From positions 1 through 13,197 of the forward strand of contig ONYB01000127.1 of the NCBI GenBank assembly GCA_900321895.1: 13,197 nucleotides of DNA, written 5' to 3'. This stretch comes from an uncultured Brachyspira sp. Lineage in GTDB: Bacteria; Cyanobacteriota; Vampirovibrionia; Gastranaerophilales; Gastranaerophilaceae. The notes beneath the pieces are model-generated. The model was not told where the DNA came from. It did no database searches and was given only the letters and a program-made list of their open reading frames with translations. A program made the translations under genes and the position numbers. Below, piece after piece: positions 1 through 6,945 of the stretch (its first letter is position 1; each line of letters opens with the position of its first letter).

Positions 1-267
1 AACTTAACCGGTGCGGACTACGTAATCCACTACGACCCGTGGTGGAACCCTGCGGTGGAAGATCAGGCAACAGATAGAGCATACCGTATCGGTCAAACGA
101 AAAAAGTATTTGTATATCGACTTATCACGAAAAACACGGTCGAAGAAAAAATTCAAAAACTCAAAACGATTAAGCGAAACCTTGTTGACAGCGTAATTTC
201 AGTCGATAGAAACATCGTAAAATCACTTACGATGGACGACATCAGAGAAATATTCTCTGCCGACTAG
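1..267 (+). CDS. SNF2-family DEAD/DEAH helicase, C-terminal fragment
   Basis: The reading frame is open from base 1, so the gene begins outside the window; 88 codons remain before the TAG at 265-267. The first residues read NLTGADYVIHYDPWWNP, the motif V region of the second RecA-like lobe of SNF2 ATPases, followed by DRAYRIGQ, which is motif VI with its arginine finger. These two motifs together are diagnostic of the Swi2/Snf2 family (RapA/HepA-like or bacterial SNF2 proteins), which use ATP to translocate on double-stranded DNA and remodel protein-DNA complexes. The remaining ~45 residues form a lysine-rich C-terminal helix region (TVEEKIQKLK) that is normal after motif VI. The GTG at 55 is an internal valine codon, not a start. 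The substrate and the subfamily cannot be told from this fragment. The gene converges on the ispA-like gene. Confidence 0.93.
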   Translation, partial: NLTGADYVIHYDPWWNPAVEDQATDRAYRIGQTKKVFVYRLITKNTVEEKIQKLKTIKRNLVDSVISVDRNIVKSLTMDDIREIFSAD

Positions 268-313
268 GTAGCATGATTTGTCTGCTGAAAGCGTTTCCAC
301 CGAAGAAGGCAAA

Positions 314-367
314 TTTAAAAGTCCCTTCACACTTCACACTTCACTCTGTAGAGGTCTTATCGCCCTA
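314..367. repeat. Dispersed intergenic repeat, copy A
   Basis: The 137-nt convergent gap between the SNF2 and prenyl synthase genes contains TTTAAAAGTCCCTTCAC (314-330), which recurs exactly at 7147-7163. It also contains CTTATCGCCCTA (356-367), which recurs exactly at 7298-7309, in the same order and orientation. Between them, the heptamer TTCACAC is repeated in tandem (326-332, 333-339, then a partial unit). The spacing between the two shared blocks is 25 nt here and 134 nt in the second copy, so copy B carries about 110 nt of additional sequence. No clear terminator is seen in this gap. The function is unknown. Confidence 0.6.
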
Positions 368-404
368 TAGCCATTTGTTGAAGTTATGCCTCATTCTTCA
401 CTTT

Positions 405-1283
405 CTATTTTATCCTAATCTTTTCCAAAATCTGCTCAAAGACTTCGGATTTGAGGTTATTCTTGTGAAGGATATCAAGGCATTTGTCAAGTTTTTCGTT
501 TAGGTCTTTTTTTGATTTTTCAAGCCCATAAAGGCTTGTGTATGTCAATTTGCCTGCATCTTTGTCTTTGCCCATGGTCTTGCCCATCTCATCAAATGTC
601 GAGGTTTCATCCAAAATATCATCGGCAATCTGGAAGGCTACCCCCATACACTGCCCGAATTCCGTAATCTCTTCAAGTTCTTTTTCTGTTGCGTCTGCGA
701 TAATTGCACCGCTACGCAAGGCGAGTTTGAACAAATCTGCAGTTTTATGAGTATGAATATATTCAAGCGTTTTTTCAGGGTCAGGAATTTTTGAGGTTGC
801 TCTTTCACTTTCTATATCAATAACCTGACCGGCAATTACACCGAACGCCCCTGCTGCGTGAAAATATTCTTCCAAAATATTGATAAGTTTTTCTGCCCCG
901 AGTTTTTTAGAATTCTTCACAATAAGTTGAGGTGCAAAAGTCAAAAGTGCGTCACCTGCCAGAACAGCGTTTGCTTCACCAAAAACCTTGTGGTTTGTGA
1001 GTTTGCCACGTCTGTAATCGTCGTTATCCATACAAGGCAAATCGTCGTGTATAAGAGTTTGTGCGTGCAACATCTCGATTGCACAAGCCGTCGGGATTGC
1101 GTCCTCAAAATTTCCGCCAAACATTCTACATGTTTCAAGACACATTACAGGTCGCAACCTTTTGCCCTGAAGGGTTACGGTATATTTCATCGCCTTAAAA
1201 ATATCGTCAGGATATTGTATCGGCATAAATTCGTCAAGTTTTTCATCTACAAGTTTGATGTAATCATTCATCTGCATTTTCAT
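405..1283 (-). CDS. ispA: Short-chain trans-polyprenyl diphosphate synthase (FPP/GGPP synthase type)
   Basis: This 292-aa protein is the usual length for bacterial farnesyl or geranylgeranyl diphosphate synthases, which condense isopentenyl diphosphate with allylic diphosphates in the cytosol to make precursors for undecaprenyl phosphate, quinones and other isoprenoids. Visible signatures are GKRLRP (40-45), the first aspartate-rich motif DDLPCMD (80-86, with the two-residue insertion of type II enzymes) followed by NDDYRRG, and the second aspartate-rich motif DDILD (221-225) followed by GKDKDAGK. The fifth residue before the first motif is Gln75, where E. coli IspA has Tyr, so the product may be longer than FPP (crtE-like). 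The start ATG at 1281-1283 lies 8 nt after AAGGA and inside the end of rsgA (20-nt overlap), so the two genes are probably translationally coupled. Two further in-frame ATGs (1275-1277 and 1269-1271) are less well placed for that site. Confidence 0.93.
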   Translation of the reverse strand: MKMQMNDYIKLVDEKLDEFMPIQYPDDIFKAMKYTVTLQGKRLRPVMCLETCRMFGGNFEDAIPTACAIEMLHAQTLIHDDLPCMDNDDYRRGKLTNHKVFGEANAVLAGDALLTFAPQLIVKNSKKLGAEKLINILEEYFHAAGAFGVIAGQVIDIESERATSKIPDPEKTLEYIHTHKTADLFKLALRSGAIIADATEKELEEITEFGQCMGVAFQIADDILDETSTFDEMGKTMGKDKDAGKLTYTSLYGLEKSKKDLNEKLDKCLDILHKNNLKSEVFEQILEKIRIK

Positions 1284-2268
1284 AGTCTATGTCCTTATAT
1301 AGTTGTTGTTTAAGCGTGTTTCTGGCACTTTGGCGTTTGCGTTCGCTGATTTTTGCAACGGTTTTGTTGTGAACCGTTTTCTTGGAATTTTCTTCCTTTT
1401 TGCCTTCGTACTTAATTTTTTCTTTGTACTCTTTTGCCTCTTTTATGAATTCTCGGTAGCTCTCGTATCGGGAATTGTCGATTTTATCAATATTGTCCAA
1501 AACTGCACAACCATCTTCATTTAAGTGAAGGCAATCTGAGTATTTGCAATTCTCTTTGTATTGTGAAATATCGACAAAAAGGCTATCGACGTCAGCAGGC
1601 AAAAGAAAATCAAACTTCACGTTGCTAAACCCCGGAGTGTCGACAATTCGGGAGGTTTCATTAATTTTTATAATCTCTGAATGACGGGTGGTGTGCGTTC
1701 CTCGTTGCGTTTTGTCGCTGACTTTTTTGGTTCGAAGGTGCAAATTCGGGTTGATAGCGTTTACCAAACTGGATTTGCCGACCCCTGAATTCCCGCAAAG
1801 CACGCTTGTCTTACCTTCCAAAATTTTTTCAAATGTTTTTATCCCTTTGTGCTCGGTTGCTGACGTGTAATAAATTTCGTAGCCCATCGGTTTGTAGATT
1901 GATTTTATGCGATTAATAAGGTGGAGGTCAAACTGCAAATCTTCCTTGTTAAAGCACAAAACCGCAGGAATATTGAAATATTTTGCAAGTGCGACATAGC
2001 GATTGAGTTGATGAAGGTCTAAATCAGGCTCTTTCAGGGCGGACACAATGATAATTTGGTCGATATTCGCAACACTCGGGCGTTTGATGTAATTTTTCCT
2101 CGGCAAAATCTTTGTAATATGCCCGTTTTCAAACTCCACAAAATCCCCGACAAGGATTTTTTCTTTTTGTTTTTTTAGGACTTCTCGAATTTTGCACTCA
2201 AAAGTTTCCCCGTTCGCTTGAACGTAGTAAAAATCCGAATGAATTTTATAAATTTGCCCTGTTGTCAT
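1264..2268 (-). CDS. rsgA: Ribosome small subunit-dependent GTPase A
   Basis: RsgA (YjeQ) is a circularly permuted GTPase that checks late 30S subunit maturation near the decoding centre. The 334-aa product has the permuted order expected: an N-terminal OB-fold (about 1-65), G4 NKED (107-110), G1/P-loop GNSGVGKSS (159-167), switch RGTHTTR (189-195) and G3 DTPG (210-213), followed by the zinc-binding C241, C246, H248, C254. The roughly 45 residues after about 290 form a very lysine/arginine-rich tail (SERKRQSARN near 308-317) that makes the protein longer than the usual ~290-300 aa and could add rRNA contacts. No Shine-Dalgarno sequence precedes the ATG; a TAAAAT hexamer lies 9 nt upstream, suggesting a leaderless mRNA. 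The gene is first in a two-gene unit with the prenyl synthase gene. Confidence 0.96.
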   Translation of the reverse strand: MTTGQIYKIHSDFYYVQANGETFECKIREVLKKQKEKILVGDFVEFENGHITKILPRKNYIKRPSVANIDQIIIVSALKEPDLDLHQLNRYVALAKYFNIPAVLCFNKEDLQFDLHLINRIKSIYKPMGYEIYYTSATEHKGIKTFEKILEGKTSVLCGNSGVGKSSLVNAINPNLHLRTKKVSDKTQRGTHTTRHSEIIKINETSRIVDTPGFSNVKFDFLLPADVDSLFVDISQYKENCKYSDCLHLNEDGCAVLDNIDKIDNSRYESYREFIKEAKEYKEKIKYEGKKEENSKKTVHNKTVAKISERKRQSARNTLKQQLYKDIDYENADE

Positions 2269-2277
2269 GACAGAAAT

Positions 2278-2286
2278 ATTTTAGCA
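2278..2286 (-). promoter_or_regulatory. Putative rsgA extended -10 promoter
   Basis: Read on the minus strand, the sequence is TGCTAAAAT: a TG at the extended -10 position followed by TAAAAT (5 of 6 to TATAAT). No good -35 is visible at the usual distance. It ends 9 nt before the rsgA ATG, so transcription would start at or within a couple of bases of the start codon. Confidence 0.45.
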
Positions 2287-2341
2287 TGAAAATTTTTGAG
2301 AGGCTTGTGACGTTTTCTCTTTCAAAAAACGCACAAACCTA

Positions 2342-2370
2342 TTGCCACTTAATCGAAATTATGATAAACT
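2342..2370 (+). promoter_or_regulatory. Sigma-70-type promoter of the motor-like operon
   Basis: TTGCCA (2342-2347, 5 of 6 to TTGACA) is followed after exactly 17 nt by TAAACT (2365-2370), preceded by TG at the extended -10 position (2362-2363). The downstream gene starts at 2394 with GGAGAG at 2382-2387. This is one of the best-formed promoters in the window. Confidence 0.6.
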
Positions 2371-2377
2371 CTTATCA
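2362..2377. promoter_or_regulatory. Inverted repeat over the -10 / start site (candidate operator)
   Basis: TGATAA (2362-2367), a 4-nt spacer ACTC and TTATCA (2372-2377) form a perfect 6-bp inverted repeat that covers the -10 hexamer and probable transcription start of the motor-like operon. A dimeric repressor bound here would block RNA polymerase. It could also be chance in AT-rich DNA; no other copy of this spaced palindrome was found near the other promoters. Confidence 0.3.
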
Positions 2378-2393
2378 GAATGGAGAGTATTGA

Positions 2394-3299
2394 ATGAATT
2401 TATTAAAGATTTTTTCAGATATCCCGATAATGATTGTTCTTATAACTTTCATTTCATCGTTGATTTTCTGCGTTGTTAAGTACAATTATGTAAACAAAAA
2501 CTTGAGGTTTTTCTATAATTTTATAAGCCAGTACAAAAAAAGTGACCTCAATTTCAGGTTCAAAGAAATTGATGAATGGATGATGGCAAATCCTTACGTT
2601 ATGAATGCGTGGATTGAATTCAAAAACACACTCGTATTCTCGGAATCAGTCGCCCTCAAAGGTCAAAACAACAACTTGACATATCAAGAAGTTTCTTCAA
2701 CAGTCCAAAATATTCAAACAACTGTTGACCCGCTATATTTCTTTGATGAAGAAACATTGGTAACTTCAAAATACAACTACAAATTTATGAACTCGGTATC
2801 AACAATTTTAACCGGTTTCGGGCCTTTGTTCACCTTCTTGAACATCGCAATCGCTTTCGGTAAAATCGACTTCTCATCACAAGAACAAACTATCGCATCC
2901 GTTGCGGGTTTGATGAGTTCCATGCAGGCTGCTGCTTTAGTTTCCGTAATTGCTGTAGGTTCATCTCTTGTATTCATTATTTACGAAAAACTGACATACA
3001 ACTTTTTATGCAGAAAACCGATGTTCGCTGTTCAGGGAGTTATTTCTAAATTATTCGACAATATCTCATCCGAAAAATTCTTGTTTGAGTTATTAAGAGA
3101 AACAAAAATTCAAAACAATGCCCTTCAACACATTATTGCGGCATTACCGAACGACTTTAAAGTCGCACTCAATTCTGGTATTGCAGGCAATCTTGTTCCA
3201 TACCTCGAAAACCTTATTTTCGGTATGAATTTAATGAACAAACAAATGAAAGAAGTTGCAAAATCCAGCAAAAAGGATTCTGTTGACGAATTATTTTAA
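2394..3299 (+). CDS. MotA/TolQ/ExbB-like (ZorA-like) inner-membrane channel protein
   Basis: This 301-aa protein has three predicted membrane segments: about 10-28 (hydrophobic, near the N-terminus), 136-156 (with GFGPLFTFLNIAIAF) and 168-198 (with ASVAGLMSSMQAAALVSVIA). A cytoplasmic loop of about 105 residues lies between the first and second, and a C-terminal tail of about 100 residues follows the third. That topology and the glycine/threonine- and alanine-rich second and third segments match the MotA/TolQ/ExbB proton-channel superfamily, closest in feel to ZorA of Zorya systems. ZorA is usually much longer because of an extended helical tail, which is missing here. Flagellar MotA has four membrane segments and is a poorer match. 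The gene is followed after 11 nt by the OmpA/MotB-like partner, the usual stator arrangement. The start ATG has GGAGAG at good spacing. The substrate ion and physiological role are unknown; the family call is a pattern match by eye. Confidence 0.72.
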   Translation: MNLLKIFSDIPIMIVLITFISSLIFCVVKYNYVNKNLRFFYNFISQYKKSDLNFRFKEIDEWMMANPYVMNAWIEFKNTLVFSESVALKGQNNNLTYQEVSSTVQNIQTTVDPLYFFDEETLVTSKYNYKFMNSVSTILTGFGPLFTFLNIAIAFGKIDFSSQEQTIASVAGLMSSMQAAALVSVIAVGSSLVFIIYEKLTYNFLCRKPMFAVQGVISKLFDNISSEKFLFELLRETKIQNNALQHIIAALPNDFKVALNSGIAGNLVPYLENLIFGMNLMNKQMKEVAKSSKKDSVDELF

Positions 3300-3310
3300 C
3301 GGAGAAAATC

Positions 3311-4012
3311 TTGGCTATTTATCATAAGAAAAAAGGAATAGAAGACGAAAACAACAACATTTTCTGGACGACAATGTCCGACTTGCTGTTAGGTTTGGCG
3401 ATTATTTTCATGACACTGTTTGTGCTTGCTATGACTGGATTTACACAGGATAAAGTTCAACTTCAACAAACCCAGATGAAGGCGGCAGAAGAAATGGCTG
3501 AAAAGCTTAAAGATGCCGATATTGATGCCGAAGTTGACAAAGTTACGGGCAGTGTAAAAATTTCCGATTTACAACTTTTTGAAGTCGGAAGCTACACACT
3601 TTCTCCAAAAGGCAAACAGTATTTGGACAAATTCGTTCCGATTTATATAAATTCAATCCTCGCCAATGAGGCATTGACTGAAAATATTGCAAATATTTTA
3701 ATTCAGGGGCATACGGATTCTCAAAGCTATTCTGGTTTAAAAACTCCTAATGATCAGTTTTCTAAAAACATGGAGCTCAGCTTGTTGAGAGCAAATGCCG
3801 TTGAACAGTATATGTTTAAAACAAAATATGACAAAAAGTACGACAAACAGTTGCGTAAACTGATTTCTGTCGAAGGCAGAAGTTTTGCAGAACCTATTCT
3901 CAAACCTGACGGAACAGAAGATTACGCAAAGAGTCGTCGAGTAGAATTAAAAATAAGAGTGAAAGGACAGAACATTTCAACAATGTTCGGGTTAAATTTT
4001 GGCAATAATTAA
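3311..4012 (+). CDS. OmpA/MotB-like (ZorB-like) peptidoglycan-binding stator partner
   Basis: This 233-aa protein has a short charged N-terminus, a single membrane segment at about 18-43 with FWTTMSDLLLGLAIIFMTLF, and a C-terminal OmpA-like domain. Asp24 sits at the start of the membrane helix, in the position of the ion-carrying Asp of MotB/ExbD/ZorB proteins. The OmpA domain shows GHTD (133-136), LSLLRANAV (157-164 region) and SRRVELKIR (208-216), the residues that bind meso-diaminopimelate-type peptidoglycan in OmpA/MotB. A glutamate/lysine-rich linker (about 45-75) connects the two. It is therefore expected to be anchored in the inner membrane with the OmpA domain in the periplasm. The start is TTG, chosen because GGAGA (3301-3305) is correctly spaced and no in-frame ATG precedes the membrane helix. 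Its end overlaps the next gene by 14 nt. Confidence 0.8.
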   Translation: MAIYHKKKGIEDENNNIFWTTMSDLLLGLAIIFMTLFVLAMTGFTQDKVQLQQTQMKAAEEMAEKLKDADIDAEVDKVTGSVKISDLQLFEVGSYTLSPKGKQYLDKFVPIYINSILANEALTENIANILIQGHTDSQSYSGLKTPNDQFSKNMELSLLRANAVEQYMFKTKYDKKYDKQLRKLISVEGRSFAEPILKPDGTEDYAKSRRVELKIRVKGQNISTMFGLNFGNN

Positions 4013-5366
4013 CGAAAACGATATTTTAGAAACAATAAACATGATACGGTTATACAACCTTGATATCAGAACGGTAACTTTAGCACTCAGCCTTAGAGAT
4101 TGCTGCGATAGCGATGTCAATGTAGTTTGCGAAAATATATACAATAAAATTAAACACTACGCAAAAAACCTTGTAGAATACGCAAACGAACTAGAAAACG
4201 ATTATTCGATACCGATTATCAATAAAAGAATTTCAGTTACACCTATATCCGTTATCGGCGAATCTTGCAAAAACCCTGATTACGTAAAAATTGCCCAGAC
4301 CTTAGACAAGGCTGCACAAGAAGTCGGAGTTAACTTTATCGGCGGCTTTTCCGCACTTGTCGAAAAGGGTTGCACAAAAGGTGACAAGCTGTTAATCGAG
4401 AGTATTCCTGAAGCACTCAGAACAACCGAAAGACTTTGTTCTTCTATTAACCTTGCCTCTTCAAAAGCAGGTATAAATATGGATGCTGTTTTGACAATGG
4501 CAGAAACTATTAAAAAAGCCGCCGAAGTAACGAAAGATACTGATGGACTCGGAGCAGCAAAACTTGTTTGTTTTTGTAATTCAGCAAGTGACAACCCGTT
4601 TATGGCAGGTGCTTACTGCGGAATGGGCGAGCCTGAATGTGCCTTAAATGTTGGGGTGTCCGGCCCTGGGGTCGTGAGAGCTGCGATTGAGGCAATGCCA
4701 AAAGGTGCAAACCTTTCTGAAATTGCAAACAAAATTAAAGAAATCGCATATAAAATCACGTCAACAGGCGAACTCGTCGGCAGAAAATTAGCAAAGAAAC
4801 TAGATATTCCTTTCGGAATTATCGATCTTTCACTGGCACCGACACCTGCGGAAGGCGACAGTGTTGCGGGAATTTTTCAGGCAATGGGTTTAGAACATGC
4901 AGGGGCTCACGGAACAACAGCCGCACTTGCTATGCTTAACGATGCCGTCAAAAAAGGTGGAATTATGGCAAGTTCACACGTGGGCGGACTTTCAGGAGCA
5001 TTTATTCCTGTGTCGGAAGATGCAGGCATGATTGAAGCCGCAAGCAAAAGCTATTTGACTTTTGATAAATTGGAAGCTATGACCTGCGTTTGTTCTGTAG
5101 GCTTAGACATGATTGCAATTCCTGGGGACACTCCTGCTTCGACCATTGCGGGAATTATTGCAGATGAAATGGCAATCGGGATGATTAACAAAAAAACAAC
5201 CGCTGTCCGAATTATTCCGGCTTACGGCAAAAAAGTCGGCGACAAAGTATGCTTTGGCGGGCTTTTGGGCGAAGCTCCGATAATGCCCGTAAATAAATTA
5301 TCCTCAGCAGGTTTTGTAAATCGAGGAGGAAGAATCCCTGCCCCAATTCACAGCCTGAACAATTAA
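3999..5366 (+). CDS. UPF0210 / PFL-like family protein
   Basis: The 455-aa sequence fits the UPF0210 family (PF05167-type, about 450 aa), soluble proteins structurally similar to the glycyl-radical enzyme pyruvate formate-lyase but with no established reaction. Conserved stretches include LDIRTVTLALSLRDC (21-35), ALNVGVSGPGVVRAAIEA (215-232), GLEHAGAHGTTAAL (297-310) and AIPGDTPASTIAGIIADE (373-390). The start is TTG, overlapping the upstream gene by 14 nt. I chose it because family members have about 20 residues before the LDIRTVT block; the first ATG (4041-4043) would leave only six. No strong Shine-Dalgarno sequence is visible, so translation is probably coupled to the upstream stop. The family is often preceded by a small ACT-domain gene; that gene is absent here and a stator-like pair takes its place. 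A functional link to the pair is unproven. Confidence 0.9.
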   Translation: MAIINENDILETINMIRLYNLDIRTVTLALSLRDCCDSDVNVVCENIYNKIKHYAKNLVEYANELENDYSIPIINKRISVTPISVIGESCKNPDYVKIAQTLDKAAQEVGVNFIGGFSALVEKGCTKGDKLLIESIPEALRTTERLCSSINLASSKAGINMDAVLTMAETIKKAAEVTKDTDGLGAAKLVCFCNSASDNPFMAGAYCGMGEPECALNVGVSGPGVVRAAIEAMPKGANLSEIANKIKEIAYKITSTGELVGRKLAKKLDIPFGIIDLSLAPTPAEGDSVAGIFQAMGLEHAGAHGTTAALAMLNDAVKKGGIMASSHVGGLSGAFIPVSEDAGMIEAASKSYLTFDKLEAMTCVCSVGLDMIAIPGDTPASTIAGIIADEMAIGMINKKTTAVRIIPAYGKKVGDKVCFGGLLGEAPIMPVNKLSSAGFVNRGGRIPAPIHSLNN

Positions 5367-5428
5367 TTTTTTACTAAAGATTTATTTTAAGCGAAAAATT
5401 AAACCTTTTGCGGAACATCTTTTAGGTG

Positions 5429-6343
5429 TTAAAGGTATTTTACTGCGTAAACAGCCCCGACAGCACCGTCTGCAGCCGCAGTAATCACTTGCCTTAACGG
5501 AGTTTTGCGTACATCACCGATTGCAAAAACACCATCTAAAGAAGTTTTCATAGTTTCATCAGTAACAATAAACCCGCTCGCATCCTGTTCTATTTGACCC
5601 GAAATCAACTCGACATTCGGAACAATTCCAATATACGGAAAAACTCCATTAACAGGCAATTCAGACGTTTCACCTGTTTTTACATTTTCTAAAACTACCG
5701 AGTTTACAAGGTCGTCACCCTTAATTTCTTTTACAACCGAACTCCAAACAAACTCTAACTTATCATCTTTAAAAGCACGTTCCTGAACAATTTTATCAGC
5801 ACGAAGTTCATCACGACGATGAATTACGTAAACTTTATCTGCAAATTTTGTCAAATACATAGCTTCTTCGACTGCGGCATTTCCGCCTCCAACAACGGCG
5901 ACAACCTTGTCTTTATAAAAAGCACCATCACAAACCGCACAATAACTGACACCACGTCCGACAAATTCATTTTCACCGGCAACTCCAAGTTTTAAAGGTT
6001 TTGCACCTGTTGCGACAATCACGGTTTTGGCTCTAAATTCCGCCTCTTTTGTCAAAATAACTTTTGGATTAGAAATCAAATCAATTTTTTCAATTTCTTG
6101 CATCGGAAACTTCTGAACCCCAAATTTGTCAGCGTGTTCTTCAAATTTTTCCATTAAATCGTACCCGCCAACAATCGGAAACCCCGGATAATTTTCCAAT
6201 TCTAAATAATTTGATGGCTGACCGCCCATCATACTTGTATCAATAACCGCAGTGGAAACCGCCCCACGACTTGCATAGATTCCCGCCGAAAGTCCGGCAG
6301 GCCCGCCGCCAAGTATAACTGTATCAAATTCAAAACTTTGCAT
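5429..6343 (-). CDS. trxB: Thioredoxin-disulfide reductase
   Basis: TrxB is a homodimeric FAD enzyme that passes electrons from NADPH to thioredoxin in the cytosol. The 304-aa product has the low-molecular-weight form throughout: FAD-binding GGGPAG (12-17), the redox-active CAVCD (Cys135/Cys138), the NADPH-binding GGGNAA (152-157) and HRRDELRA (175-182), and the C-terminal FAD motif with Gly276-Asp277 followed by RKTPLRQV. HRRDELRA with two arginines favours NADPH over NADH. The ATG is preceded by GAGGAA at normal spacing. It follows the small secreted-protein gene by 21 nt in the same direction and probably shares its promoter. No thioredoxin gene is present in the window. All key residues are intact. 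It converges on the UPF0210 gene across a 62-nt gap with no convincing terminator. Confidence 0.96.
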   Translation of the reverse strand: MQSFEFDTVILGGGPAGLSAGIYASRGAVSTAVIDTSMMGGQPSNYLELENYPGFPIVGGYDLMEKFEEHADKFGVQKFPMQEIEKIDLISNPKVILTKEAEFRAKTVIVATGAKPLKLGVAGENEFVGRGVSYCAVCDGAFYKDKVVAVVGGGNAAVEEAMYLTKFADKVYVIHRRDELRADKIVQERAFKDDKLEFVWSSVVKEIKGDDLVNSVVLENVKTGETSELPVNGVFPYIGIVPNVELISGQIEQDASGFIVTDETMKTSLDGVFAIGDVRKTPLRQVITAAADGAVGAVYAVKYL

Positions 6344-6364
6344 TTTATATTTTCCTCATTTTAT

Positions 6365-6868
6365 CTAATTACCCAAAATTCCTGCACCCGAAATTTTTGC
6401 ACCGGTAAGTGCATAAGTTGCGGTTTTCGTGCTCACAACAGCGTTGCCGTTACGGGAATACGTCACTAGGGTAAGCGTATTAACCCCGACGAATTTATCA
6501 CCCGACAGCGTAATCTCAACACAGTCCGTAAGTTTTTGGTTGTCATAATCCCCCACTTTTGTAAATTTAATAGTACTCTTATTTACGTAACTGACATTTA
6601 TGGATGCGGTTGCACCTGTAAACGGGTTACTTAAATTTATGACGTCATTATTTCTGGATAAGTTCCAAATATCGACGCTTGTCTTTTTAAAATTTGTAGG
6701 GCTGTCAGTAGATTTCAAAGCCGCCGCAACTCTCCACGTGCCCATAAGAGCCGGCGGAACTTCTCTCACAAGCGACACACCTGCTTTCAAAACCGTCGGA
6801 GTTTCTGCAAATGCAACTTGCGAAACACCCATCACTAAAACTATTAAACTGACCCATAACCTTAGCAT
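6365..6868 (-). CDS. Small secreted protein, function unknown
   Basis: I do not recognise a named family. The 167-aa product starts with a clear Sec signal peptide: a short basic n-region (MLRLW), a hydrophobic core to about residue 18, and a likely signal peptidase I site after VAFA (residue 21). There is no lipobox. The mature part (about 146 aa) is rich in Ser, Thr, Asn and Val with alternating hydrophobic residues, consistent with a small beta-sandwich or lipocalin-like fold; MGTWRVAAAL (42-51) is reminiscent of the GTW entry motif of lipocalin-like proteins, but this is only a suggestion. One cysteine remains in the mature protein. No Shine-Dalgarno sequence precedes the ATG; a TAAAAT hexamer ends 7 nt upstream, pointing to a leaderless mRNA. 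trxB follows 21 nt downstream. Confidence 0.75.
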   Translation of the reverse strand: MLRLWVSLIVLVMGVSQVAFAETPTVLKAGVSLVREVPPALMGTWRVAAALKSTDSPTNFKKTSVDIWNLSRNNDVINLSNPFTGATASINVSYVNKSTIKFTKVGDYDNQKLTDCVEITLSGDKFVGVNTLTLVTYSRNGNAVVSTKTATYALTGAKISGAGILGN

Positions 6869-6875
6869 ACAACTT

Positions 6876-6903
6876 ATTTTAATAATTAAAACAGAAAATT
6901 CAA
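6876..6903 (-). promoter_or_regulatory. Putative promoter of the secreted-protein/trxB unit
   Basis: Read on the minus strand, TTGAAT (complement of 6898-6903, 4 of 6 to TTGACA) is followed after 16 nt by TAAAAT (complement of 6876-6881). The predicted start of transcription falls at or next to the ATG at 6868. Confidence 0.45.
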
Positions 6904-6945
6904 GTCACGACATGCGAAAAAGTGGGGAAATATAGAAGTAAATAA

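Noticed and set aside
273..503. A 76-codon frame in the gap after the SNF2 gene
   Set aside because: It reads through repeat copy A and into the antisense of ispA, with no ribosome binding site; the shared peptide piece with the second repeat only reflects the shared DNA.
858..1313. A 151-codon open frame antisense to the prenyl synthase gene
   Set aside because: It lies wholly opposite strongly conserved ispA and rsgA coding sequence, has no ribosome binding site and no recognisable domain; it is a shadow frame.
2394..4012. A complete Zorya defence system
   Set aside because: Only ZorA/ZorB-like proteins are present; the flanking genes are rsgA and UPF0210, with no ZorC, ZorD helicase or ZorE nuclease. 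The SNF2 fragment at 1-267 resembles the ZorD helicase class, but it is the end of a gene on the far side of rsgA/ispA and outside this operon.
5402..5436. Possible terminator between UPF0210 and trxB
   Set aside because: AACATC/GGTGTT and ACCTTT/AAAGGT can pair, but only with a one-sided bulge and a G-U pair, and no real T-run follows; it also covers the trxB stop codon. Too weak to call.
6600..6935. A 111-codon open frame opposite the secreted-protein gene
   Set aside because: It runs antisense through a gene with a convincing signal peptide and has no domain of its own.
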